From VRUE01 sp963816785 (GTDB taxonomy: Bacteria; Actinomycetota; Thermoleophilia; Solirubrobacterales; 70-9), in the NCBI GenBank assembly GCA_963816785.1, contig CAWFLL010000004.1, forward strand, positions 1,178,001 through 1,242,000: 64,000 nt of DNA. The letters run 5' to 3'. Below, in pieces: positions 17,765 to 27,278 of the stretch. The notes under the pieces were generated by a model. It did not search any database, had not been told where the DNA came from, and saw nothing but the letters and a program-made list of their open reading frames with translations. Position 1 is the first letter of the stretch; each line of letters begins with the position of its first letter. The translations under genes and the position numbers were made by a program.

Positions 17765-19481
17765 CGAGCGGGGCCGCTGGGCCCTGGTCGTCCTCCTCGC
17801 GGCGCTCGCCCTCGTCGCGCTCGACGCCTGGTGGATCGCCACCTTCAGGCACGGTTACCCGTTCGACGTCGACGAGGCCGGCTACATGTCGATCTCGCTG
17901 AACAACTACTTCGGCCTCGACTCAGGGGGGCTCGACACCTGGTGGGACACGATCCAGATGCAGGCCCCGCAGGCGCCCCTGGTCCCTGCCCTGACCTCGG
18001 TGATCCTGATCTTCAATCCGGGGGTGCTGCAGGGCTTCGCGACGCTGGCCTTTTTCCTCATCGTGCTCGCGCTCGCCACCTACGGGATCGCCGAGCGCCT
18101 AGCCGGGCCCCGCCTCGGCGCCCTCGCGGCGATCGTCGTTGCCGCCTCCCCGGGGGCCTTCGCCAACCTGCGCGAGTTCATCTTTGCCCTTCCGACGGCA
18201 GCGCTGCTCGCCTCCGCGGTCTACGCGCTGCTCCACACCGAGGGCATGCAACGGAGCCGCTGGGCGCTCGCCTGCGGGGCGGCGGTCGGACTGATGCTCC
18301 TGGCGAGGACGATGGCGGTGGCCTTCGTTCCAGGGATCGGGGCAGCGGCATTGGTCGCCCTGCTCCTGCGGCCGCGCGAGGACTGGCCTGTGGGGATTCT
18401 CAACCTGGGGCTCCTCGTGGTGTCCGCATTTGCGGTCGCAGCCACCTGGTATTGGCGCAATCTGGACCCCGTCCTCGACTACCTCACGGACTTCGGCTAC
18501 GGCTCCGAAGCCTCCAATTTCGGAACGGATCACGCGACTCTGTCCTGGGGCTGGTGGCACGCGGTGGCGACTCGAATCACCGCGGGGGATCTGCTGCTTC
18601 CGCTCGCGGCCCTGATCCTCGCCGGCCTGATCGCCGTCGCGGTCGAGGCGGTGCGGCGGGTGAGGGAGGCCGGCGATCGCCGCGCCGCCGTGGAGGGGCT
18701 CCTGCGCAGTGAGGTGTCCATCGTCGCGATCGTCTTCGCGGCCGGCTACGTGGCGCTTTCGAGCTCCCAGAACGCCGGCAATGGCTTCACGTTCCCGATC
18801 GCCGTCCTGTTGCCGCCGCTTGCGGTCGTCGCGCTGCGCCTGCACCGCCGAGCCTTCGTCCCGGTCCTCGCCCTTCTCGCCGTGATCACCGCCTTCAACA
18901 TCGCCTCCACCTCGACGGCGTGGGACGGACTCTCCAGAGAGAGGACGGTCTCCGTGCCCGGATTCGGCACCGTGCCCTTGATCGACGGGGTGCCGAAGGC
19001 GGTGGACACGATCCGCGAGCAGGTTCCCGGCCCAGACACGAGATTTGACCGGTCGGACCGTGCCTGGCCTCGGGCAAGCTACGAGCTCGCCCGCTACATC
19101 GTCGACGACCTTGGAACGCCGACCGCGACGCCCGTTGCCGCATTCGGTTCCCGCAACCGGGTGATCAACACGAACACGCTGACCCTCGCGTCGCTGCAGC
19201 GATACCAGCGCCTGAGGATCCCGATGATTCAGCTCCTCCCCGACCAGGGCAACGATCCAGCCGCATATCTGGGCCCGCTTCGCGATCCCACCTACGGCCC
19301 GCCCGGGATCGTGATCACGATCCGGCCCAGCGCGGGAGACTTCGAGCCGATCCTCAATCGGGTCGCGGTGGAGGAGGCGGCTCGCCGGACCGGATTCCGG
19401 CTCGTGCGGACGATGGAGCTCCCGAACAGCACCCAGGTGCGAATCTGGCAGAGGCGGGCACCCCCGGCGACCAGCCCCTAA
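17748..19481 (+). CDS. Polytopic membrane glycosyltransferase-like protein (GT-C, GT39-like)
   Basis: A 577-residue protein with about ten hydrophobic helices, the first right at the N-terminus (WALVVLLAALALVALDAWW). The first outside loop has FDVDEAGYMSISLNNY, an acidic D-E motif in the place where GT-C enzymes such as ArnT and PMT keep their catalytic Asp. The last ~180 residues are soluble and probably extracytoplasmic. GT-C enzymes use polyprenyl-phosphate sugars, and a synthase for such a donor is encoded next door at 19485. The ATG overlaps the preceding gene by 17 bases. Donor and acceptor are unknown. Confidence 0.7.
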   Translation: MWARVSERGRWALVVLLAALALVALDAWWIATFRHGYPFDVDEAGYMSISLNNYFGLDSGGLDTWWDTIQMQAPQAPLVPALTSVILIFNPGVLQGFATLAFFLIVLALATYGIAERLAGPRLGALAAIVVAASPGAFANLREFIFALPTAALLASAVYALLHTEGMQRSRWALACGAAVGLMLLARTMAVAFVPGIGAAALVALLLRPREDWPVGILNLGLLVVSAFAVAATWYWRNLDPVLDYLTDFGYGSEASNFGTDHATLSWGWWHAVATRITAGDLLLPLAALILAGLIAVAVEAVRRVREAGDRRAAVEGLLRSEVSIVAIVFAAGYVALSSSQNAGNGFTFPIAVLLPPLAVVALRLHRRAFVPVLALLAVITAFNIASTSTAWDGLSRERTVSVPGFGTVPLIDGVPKAVDTIREQVPGPDTRFDRSDRAWPRASYELARYIVDDLGTPTATPVAAFGSRNRVINTNTLTLASLQRYQRLRIPMIQLLPDQGNDPAAYLGPLRDPTYGPPGIVITIRPSAGDFEPILNRVAVEEAARRTGFRLVRTMELPNSTQVRIWQRRAPPATSP

Positions 19482-19484
19482 AGC

Positions 19485-20219
19485 TCAGCGCCGGCCCCCT
19501 CCGGTCAGGCGGAGGAGGGGCACGCGCCAAACGGCCTCGGCGACGATCGAGCCGCCCATCTTCGAGGAGCCGGCGCGGCGGTCGCGGAAGACGATCGGCA
19601 CCTCGACCACCTTGAAGCCGCGCTGGATCGCGCGGAAGGTCAGCTCGACCTGGAAGGCGTAGCCGCGCGACCTGACCGAGTTGAGATCGATCGCCTCCAG
19701 CACCTCGCGGCGAAAGCACTTGAAGCCGCCGGTCAGGTCGCGCACCTGCACCCCGAGGGCGAGGCGCGCGTAGGCGCTGCCGCCGCGGCTGATCGCCTGT
19801 CGGAGGGCGCTCCAATCGCTGACGCTTCCCCCCGTGACATAGCGGGAGCCGATCGCCAGATCGGCTTTCTCGACCGCTTCGAGGAGGCGCGGAAGATAGG
19901 CCGGGTCGTGAGAGAAGTCGGCGTCCATCTCGAGGACGAAGCCGGCGCCCCCGGCCAGGGCCCGGCGGAAGCCGGCGATGTACGCGGGGCCGAGCCCTTC
20001 CTTGCCAGGCCGGCGCAGGACCTCGAGGCGCGCCTCCCCGCGCCCGAGCCGCTTGGCGATCTCCCCGGTCCCATCCGGGGAGTTGTCATCGACGACCAGG
20101 ACCCGGCCGGACGCGGGCAGCTTCGCCAACACCGCCTCGACCATCGCCTCGATGTTGGCGGCCTCGTTGTAGGTGGGTAGCACGAGCCAAGCCGGACCCT
20201 GTGCCACAGCCTCGGACAT
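19485..20219 (-). CDS. Polyprenol monophosphomannose synthase-like GT2
   Basis: A 244-residue soluble GT2 enzyme. WLVLPTYNEAANIE (11-24), VVDDNSPDGTGEIA (~42-55), LEMDADFSHDP (~94-104) and GGFKCFRREVL (~160) are the ordered motifs of dolichol/polyprenol phosphate mannose synthases (Ppm1/DPM1). It would load mannose or a similar sugar onto polyprenyl phosphate for a GT-C enzyme, perhaps the convergent neighbour that ends 3 bases away. A TAGCAT box at 20226-20231 is 6 bases before its ATG, again implying a leaderless mRNA. Confidence 0.82.
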   Translation of the reverse strand: MSEAVAQGPAWLVLPTYNEAANIEAMVEAVLAKLPASGRVLVVDDNSPDGTGEIAKRLGRGEARLEVLRRPGKEGLGPAYIAGFRRALAGGAGFVLEMDADFSHDPAYLPRLLEAVEKADLAIGSRYVTGGSVSDWSALRQAISRGGSAYARLALGVQVRDLTGGFKCFRREVLEAIDLNSVRSRGYAFQVELTFRAIQRGFKVVEVPIVFRDRRAGSSKMGGSIVAEAVWRVPLLRLTGGGRR

Positions 20220-20225
20220 CCTTCG

Positions 20226-20294
20226 ATGCTATTCGCCGCCGCCATTCGCGGCCGTTTGGATGAATCTGTTGAACCGTCGGATGTGACATACGGT
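20226..20294. promoter_or_regulatory. Divergent promoter region between GT2 and NRPS genes
   Basis: Minus strand TAGCAT at 20226-20231 lies 6 bases before the ATG at 20219. Plus strand TACGGT at 20289-20294 lies 9 bases before the NRPS ATG at 20304. A TTGAAC at 20269-20274 is a possible -35, but its 14-base spacing to TACGGT is short. Confidence 0.4.
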
Positions 20295-20303
20295 TAGGCG
20301 GTC

Positions 20304-23300
20304 ATGGAGAGGACCGTGGGGCTCGATCCACTGAGGGAGGCGGGTTTGAACCTGTCGGTGCCCGCGCTGGTGGCCGAGCGGGCACGGGCGCAACCCAATG
20401 CGATCGCCGTCGAGGATGGTGACCGAGCACTCACCTACGCCGAGCTCGACGCGGCCGGCGGCGCGGTCGCCGCAACCCTCCTGGATGCGGGCCTCCGCCC
20501 GGAGGAGCCGGTCGGGGTCAGCCTCCCCCGCTCCTGGCAGGCGATCTGCGCACTTCTCGGCGTGATGCAGGCGGGCTGCGCCTATGTCCCGGTTCCGGCC
20601 GAGTACCCGCCCCACCGCAGGCGGATGCTGGTGAGGCTGGCGGAGACGGAGACGATCCTTCGGATCGACGACCTCGAGAGGGCGCTGGAAACCGGGGGTG
20701 AGGGGCCGGACCCGCCGCCCGGAGGGGATCGGCTCGCCTACATCCTCTTCACCTCGGGCTCGACCGGGAGCCCGAAAGGGGTGGAAATCACCCACCGCAA
20801 CCTCGTCAACCTGCTTGGGGGCGGCTGGAGGTTGATCCCCAGGCCCGGCGATGCGACGCTCCATACCGCTCCCCTCGGGTTCGATATCTCCGCGTTCGAG
20901 ATCTGGGCGACGCTGGCGAACGGCGCCCGGGTCGTCGTCGCCCCTCGGGGGCGGCCCGACCCGAGCGAGATCGGCAGGCTGATCGCCGCCCGCGGGATCA
21001 CCGTCGCGTTGTTCTCCGCCGGGATGCTCGCCGAGATCGTCCGCGTCGGGCTGGCCGACCTCGGCGGGATGCGGATCCTCGCCTCCGGAGGCGATGTCCT
21101 CCTTCCGGCGACCGCGGCCGAGCTGCGCGCGGCCCACCCTGGGCTGAGGATCCTCAACGCGTATGGCCCGACCGAGGCGACGATCATCGCGACCGACCAC
21201 GAGGTCGGCGAGGGCGACGGCGGCCCGATCCCGATCGGGAGGGCGCTGCCCGGCTATACGACGCACGTCCTCGACCCGGATGGCGCGGCGGTCCCACCGG
21301 GAACGCCGGGGGAGCTCTGGATCGGCGGGGCCGGCGTCGCCCGCGGCTACCGCAACGATCCGGATCGCACTCGCGAACGCTTCCGCGAGATCCCGGGCGC
21401 ACCCGGCATCGCCTACCGGAGCGGGGACCTCGTGCGGGAGCGAGAGGATGGGGAGCTCCACTTCCTGGGCCGTGCCGACGACCAGGTGAAGATCTCCGGC
21501 CAGCGCGTCGAGCCGGGCGAGCCCGCCCACGTCCTCGCCTCGCATCCCGACCTGCGCGAAGCGACGGTCGTCGCCCGCGAGGACGTCCCCGGCCACAAGC
21601 ACCTGGTCGGCTACGCGGTGCCCCGCCCCGGCGCCGAGCCGGCGCCCGGCAGAGCTCCGCGAGTACGTTGCCTCGCGGCTGCCCTCGTTCATGGTGCCCA
21701 GCTCGATCCACCTCCTCGACGCGCTCCCCCACAACGAGCGGGGAAAGATCGACGCGGCAAGCCTGCCGGCCCCGGGCCGAGATGACGGCGCCGGCCCTGA
21801 TGCCGGCCCGGTCGCGTTCCTGATGGCCGAGGTCCTCCAGCTCGACGGGGTCGGGCCCGACGAGAACTTCTTCGCGCTCGGCGGAACCTCGCTGCTGGCG
21901 ATCCAGCTGGTCGGCCGCCTGCGCGAGGCCGCGGGGCTGGAGACCGACATCGGGGCGGTGTTCGAGGCGCCGACGCCGCGGGCGCTGGAGGAGTACATCG
22001 AGTCCGGCGCGGCTCCCGCCCCCCCGCTCCCGCCACTGCGACCCGGGCCTCGCGCCGAGGTCGCTCCGCTCAGCGCCGCGCAGCGTCGGGCGTGGCTCTT
22101 CGGCCGTCTCCGCCCGGACTCACTCGCCTACCAGTACTCGGGCGCCTTCCGGTTCGAGGGCGAGCTCGACGAGGAGGCCCTGCGGAGGGCGATGGGGGAC
22201 CTGATGGACCGCCACGAGATCCTCCGCACCTCCTTCGAGGAGCGCAACGGCGAGCCGGTCCAGGTGATCCACGATCGCCGGCCGGTGCCGCTGGAGGTGA
22301 TCGACCTCCGCGGGAGGGGAGGGGCAGGCCTGGCCGCGGCTGATCCGCGAGCAGGTCCGCACCCGGATCGACCCCGGCGAGGCGCCGCTGCTGCGCTGGA
22401 CGTTGATGCGGCTCGGGGAGCGCCGCTGGATCCTCGCTCCAGGTCGAGCATCACCTGATTCACGACGGCTGGTCCTTCACCGTCCTCACCGCCGAGCTGG
22501 CCGAGCTCTACTCGGCCCGGGTCGAGGGCCGCGATCCCCAACTGCCCGATCTCGAGATCCAGTTCCAGGACTTCGCCCGATGGGAGCGAATCGGTGCTCA
22601 CCTCCGATCTCCGTCCGGCGCCAGCTCGATCACTGGAAGGCTCGTGCTCGATCCCGCGCCGCCGCTGCTGCAGCTACCGACCGACCGGCCGCGACCGGCG
22701 CGCGAGTCGTTTGCCGGCGGCTCGATCCGGAGGCGGCTCGAGCCGCGCCTGGCCGCCAAGCTGCGCGAACTGGCGCTCGAGGGCAACGCGACCCTCTTCA
22801 TGATCACGCTCGCCGCCTTCCTCGCCCAGTTGCGGTCCTATTCGGACAGTGACGACCTCCAGGTCGGCTCCGGCCTCGCCAACCGGCGCGACCCCGCGTC
22901 CGAGCGGATGATCGGGATGGCGCTCAACACCGTCGCGCTGAGGTGCGACCTCGGAGGGGACCCGACGGTGAAGGACCTGCTGCAGCGGGTCCGCAGGGTG
23001 GCACTGGATGCCTATGCCAATGCGGATGTGCCATTCGACTCGGTGGTGGAGGCGCTGCAGCCGCCACGGGACCCGAGTCGCTCGCCGCTGATCCAGACGC
23101 TCTTCTCGTTTCACGACGCCCCCCGCTCGGAGGAGCGCTGGCGGGGCTGGTGGTTGAGCTCGTCCAGGTGCTCTCCAACGGCACCGCGAAGGCCGACCTC
23201 AACGTGATCGGTGTCAACGACGAGCGACGGCGGCGTGACCTTCGTCTGGGAGCACTCCGACCTGTTCAGCGATGCGAGCGCCGATCGCCTCGCCGGCCAC

Positions 23301-26300
23301 CACCTCCGGCTGCTCGAGGAGTTCGTCGCCCGCCCGGAGGCCCGCCTCTCCGAGCTCGGGATGCTGGAGGAGTCGGAGGAGCGCCAGATCGAGGAGTGGA
23401 GCGTGGGGCCCTCGGCCTACGATCGGGACTCGACGGTCCCGGCCCTCGTGCAACGCCAGGCCCAGCGGGACGGCGGCGCGACGGCAATCGTCGACGGCAC
23501 CGAGCGCATCTCCTACGCCGATCTCCTCGCCCGCTCGCGGGCCGTTGCGGGCACGCTTCGAAGGCATGGCGTCGAGCCTGGGGATCGGGTTGCCGTCCTC
23601 TCGCCTCGCTCGGCGGCCGCCGTGACCGCCTTCCTGGGGATCCTCGAGGCCGGGGCGGCCTACGTCCCCCTCGACCCTCTCCACCCCGACGCGAGGATCG
23701 AGCGCGCGCTGCGAGGACGCCGGGGTCACGATCGGCCTGCGAGGACACCGGCGACGGCCACCGGCTGCCGGCCGGGATCGAGGCGCTCGATCTCGCAGAG
23801 GCCGGCGTCGGGAGCCCGATCGAGGCACCCGTCGATACCGGCCCCGAAGACCTCGCCTACGTCATGTACACCTCGGGATCGACCGGCGAGCCGAAGGGCG
23901 TCGAGGTCACCCACCGCAACATCGTCCGCCTGGTCGACGACCCCGAGTACGTCGAGCTCGGCCCGGAGACGGTGATGCTCCACGCCGCGTCGCCCGGCGT
24001 TCGACGCGACGACCCTGGAGCTCTGGGGCCCGCTCGCCAACGGCGGCGCCGTCGCGATCCTCGGCGAGCAGCCCTCGCCCGACGCAGTCGCGGCGGCGAT
24101 CGCCCGCCACGGGGTGACGACCCTCTGGCTCACGGCCGGCCTCTTCCATGAGCTGGTCGACAGCCGCCCCGAGTGCCTCGGCGCGGTGCGCCACCTGCTC
24201 GCCGGCGGAGACGTCCTCTCCCCGCACCATGTCGTCCGCGCCCTGGCCGCACTGCCCGCCGACGGGCGGCTCACCAACGGCTACGGGCCGACCGAGACGA
24301 CGACCTTCGCCCTCACCCACGAGATGCGCCCCGGCGACGGCCCCGGCCTCGGCGGCTCGGTTCCCCTCGGCCGGCCGATCCAGGGAACGACCTGCGCCGC
24401 TGCTCGACCCCGAGGGCCGCCCGGTCCCGATCGGCGTCCCCGGCGAGCTCTGGATCGGCGGCGACGGGGTCGCCCGCGGCTACCGGGCGGATCCGGAGCT
24501 GACCGCGGCGCGCTTCGGGCCCGACCCCGCCCGCCCCGGGGGCCGGCGCTACCGCAGCGGCGACCGGGCGCGCTGGCGCCCCGACGGCACGATCGAGTTC
24601 CTCGACCGCGTCGACCGCCAGGTGAAGATCCGCGGGGTCCGGATCGAGCCTGCCGAGGTCGAGGAGTCGCTGCTCGCCCATCCGGACATCAGCGCCGCCG
24701 CGGTCATCCCGTTCGAGCGGGCGCCGGGGGACAGGGCGCTGGCCGCCTATGTCGTCGCCGCCGACGACGGCGCCCTCGATCGGGCCGACCTCCGCAGGCA
24801 CGCCGTCGAACGACTGCCGGCGGCGATGGTGCCGACCGCGTGGGTGACCCTGCCGAGGCTGCCGCTGAACGCCAACGGCAAGGTCGATCGCAGCAGCCTC
24901 CCGGCGCCCGGCCCCGAGCACCTGGCGGCCACCGGCGGCGCCGGCCCCGCAGACCAGAGCCGAGCGCCTCGTCGTGCAGGCCTTCGAGAAAGCGCTGGGC
25001 GTGCAGGGGGTGGGGGTCGATGACGACTTCTTCGCCCTCGGCGGCCACTCGCTGCTCGCCGTCTCTCTCTTCTCCGAGCTGGAGCGGATCGCGGGAAGGC
25101 GGCTGCCGCTGGCGACGATCTTCGAGGCGTCGACGCCGCGCGCACTCGCGGCCTGCCTCGGGTTCCGATGCCCCCGCCTCGCGCTGGGAGAACCTCGTCC
25201 CGCTCAAGCCGCAGGGATCGCGTCCGCCGCTGTTCGTGGTCAGCGCCGGCGACGGCAATCTGGTCGGCTTCGCGCCGCTCGCCCGCCACCTCTCCGCCGA
25301 GCAGCCGCTATTCGGACTTCAGCCGAGCGGGCTCGACGGCCGCCATCCCCTCGACCGCGGCATCGATGAGATGGCCGACCGCTACCTGGCCAAGATCCGC
25401 GAGGTGCGGCCCCATGGCCCCTACCTGCTCGCCGGGCGCTGCAACGGGGCCACCGTCGCCTACGAGATGGCGCACCGACTTCGAAGCGAGGGGGAGGACG
25501 TTCCGCTGCTGGTCTCGCTCGACTCCGACCCTCCTCCGGCGGGACCGCTCGAGCTGCAAGCCGGGGATCGGGTTCGATCCCGTCATGGAGTCGGCCTGGA
25601 TCCGGGCGCGACGGGCCGGAGAGGCGGTCCCGGACCCGGATTCCGAGGATGGCGCCGCAGCGCTTGCGGCGTGGCTCCGAGAACCGGCGGCCCCCGGCGT
25701 CTCCCGCTACCTGCATGAGATCTGGCACTGGCGCGAGGACCTCCGCCGGGTCTGGCCCGACCCGCTCGGAGCGGACGCCGCCGGGCTCGCGGCCTGGTCG
25801 TGGGAGTACGGACAGCACGGTGACCTCGAGCCGAGGCTCCTGCTTCCGGTGGAGACAGACGGCTGCAGCCTTCCGGGCGGCCTCTCCTGGAACTGGGTGA
25901 TGACGACCGCGTGGGAAAAGCTGGGCGGGGAGCCTGGTGACCCGTTGGCCGCGGACGGATGGCGGGAGTTCCGCGAGCGGCTGCTCGAGCCAATCGGCGA
26001 GTCCGGCCTCAACCGCTACCTGCTCTCGGCCTGGGAGCGCCCCGACCTGCAGGCCGCACTTTCCCCGGCCCCTCGATGGCGACGCGGGCGATCTGATCGA
26101 CTGGAGCTGGATTCACGGGACGCGCGAGGGCCTGGCTCCCGCCCTGCTACCGGCGCCGCGTGTTCCGCTTCCGCGCCGCCTGCGGGCCGACCTGGCGAGG
26201 CGCCGTGTGAAGGTTCCCCTCGTACGCGCCCGTGCGGCCGCGTCGCGCCACGCCCGCGCCACCGCGGTCGAGGCCAGGGCGCGAGCACTCGAGGCGATCG

Positions 26301-26605
26301 AGCGGCGCCTCGATCGCCCGCTGCCGCGGGCGCGGGCCCGAATCGAGCGCCGGGTGGTGGCCGCAGCGCGCGAGGCGCGCGCCTCCTACAGGGCGAAGCC
26401 ATGGCCGGGACGGGTGGCTCTCGTCGTCTCGACCGAGTTCGCCGACAAACCGACCTACCTGGCCTGGTCGGAGCGCGCGACGGAGGGTGTCGATCGCCGC
26501 CAGCTGCCGGTGGGGCACGTCGAGATGCTGCGAGACCCGGGGGCCGCGATGCTCGCCGATTGCGTGGAGGACCTCATATCGGAGGCGCTCCGCGATCGAG
26601 CGTGA
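20304..26605 (+). CDS. Two-module non-ribosomal peptide synthetase A-T-C-A-T-TE (many frame changes)
   Basis: Reading across frames gives one protein of about 2,100 residues. First adenylation domain: LFTSGSTGSPKGVE, NAYGPTEATI, A10 Lys in NERGKID; carrier site FFALGGTSLLA (~21870). Condensation domain: HHLIHDG at ~22450. Second adenylation domain: MYTSGSTGEPKGVE, NGYGPTETTTF, NANGKVD; carrier FFALGGHSLLA (~25028). Thioesterase: FVVSAGDGNLVGFAPLARHL, active-site GRCNG (~25436, Cys for Ser), and LPVGHVEMLRDP near the end. A ~250-residue insert splits the thioesterase. With no starter C domain it should make a dipeptide-sized product. Frame changes occur near 21649, 22316, 22434, 22600, 23150, 23215, 23712, 23997, 24390, 24950, 25165, 25555 and 26080. 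Confidence 0.8.
25570..26180 (+). other. Insertion of two helical repeats within the NRPS thioesterase
   Basis: Between the thioesterase strand ending LVSLDSDPP and the His region near 26505 lie two related units. Unit 1 has SRYLHEIWHWREDLRRVW, then GADAAGLAAWSWEYGQH and LEPRLLLP. Unit 2 has NRYLLSAWERPDLQAAL, then GDAGDLIDWSWIHGTREG and LAPALLP. This pattern (RYL..W..RPDLQ..FP..D...W....G..E..LLP) is one I know from proteins beside cyanobacterial and actinobacterial glycosyltransferases, not from thioesterases. It sits where the lid of a thioesterase would be. Function is unknown. Confidence 0.5.
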
Positions 26606-27252
26606 GCTGGGAGCCGGGGCCGCAGGGCCCACCCAGGCCCGAGGCGGAGGCTCACGTCTGGCGAGCAGACCTCGACGCTGGAGATTGGCCCGGCCTGGGG
26701 GAGTTGCCGGCCGGGGACCGCGCCCAGGGGGAGCGCTTCCTGCGCCCGGAGGCGGGCCGGCGATGGGTCTCCTCGCGCTGGGCCCTTCGCCTCACGATCG
26801 CGGGCTATCTGGAGGAGGACCCGGCTGCGATCGAGCTCGCGACCGCCGCGAATGGAAAGCCGCTGCTCTCCGGGAACGGCTCGCTCCGTTTCAACCTCAG
26901 CCATTCCGACGGCCTGGCACTGATCGCGCTCACCTGGGAGCGGGAGATCGGCGTCGACCTCGAGCGGGTCGAGCGCGGGCGCGACTTCCCGGCACTCGCC
27001 CGCACCGGGCTCGAGCCGAGCGCTGCCGAGGCCGTGTCCAGCGCGGCCGCTGCCGAGAGGGCGGAGGTCTTCTACGCCGCCTGGGTTCGTCGCGAGGCGG
27101 TCGCGAAGTGCTTTGGAGAGGGGCTCGGCGGGCCCCCGCCGGGCGGGCCCGTCGAGGTCTGCCCGGTTGACGTCGGGCCGGGATGGGCCGCAGCCGTCGC
27201 GCTCGCCGGCATCGGAGCACCGCCGATCCGGTGCTTCGACCTCCTGACCTGA
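26602..27252 (+). CDS. 4'-phosphopantetheinyl transferase (Sfp-type)
   Basis: A 216-residue enzyme that would attach phosphopantetheine to the two carrier domains of the NRPS. RWALRLTIAGYL, NGKPLL and LRFNLSHSDGLALIA are the usual N-terminal-half motifs. GVDLERV (~116-122) carries the metal-binding Asp, and WVRREAVAKCFGEGL (~161-175) matches W-x-x-K-E-A-x-x-K with Arg for the first Lys. The GTG start overlaps the NRPS stop (GTGA), so both are made from one message. It is intact, which supports the view that the NRPS is functional and its breaks are sequence errors. Confidence 0.88.
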   Translation: MSWEPGPQGPPRPEAEAHVWRADLDAGDWPGLGELPAGDRAQGERFLRPEAGRRWVSSRWALRLTIAGYLEEDPAAIELATAANGKPLLSGNGSLRFNLSHSDGLALIALTWEREIGVDLERVERGRDFPALARTGLEPSAAEAVSSAAAAERAEVFYAAWVRREAVAKCFGEGLGGPPPGGPVEVCPVDVGPGWAAAVALAGIGAPPIRCFDLLT

Positions 27253-27278
27253 GAGCCCGTCTCGCTACCGCGCGGCCG

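Noticed and set aside
20229..21998. A 589-residue minus-strand frame opposite the NRPS adenylation domain
   Set aside because: Antisense shadow with low-complexity composition; the plus frame holds the adenylation motifs.
20304..26605. NRPS as a decayed pseudogene
   Set aside because: All core motifs are intact across the frame changes and the coupled PPTase is intact, so sequence error is likelier.
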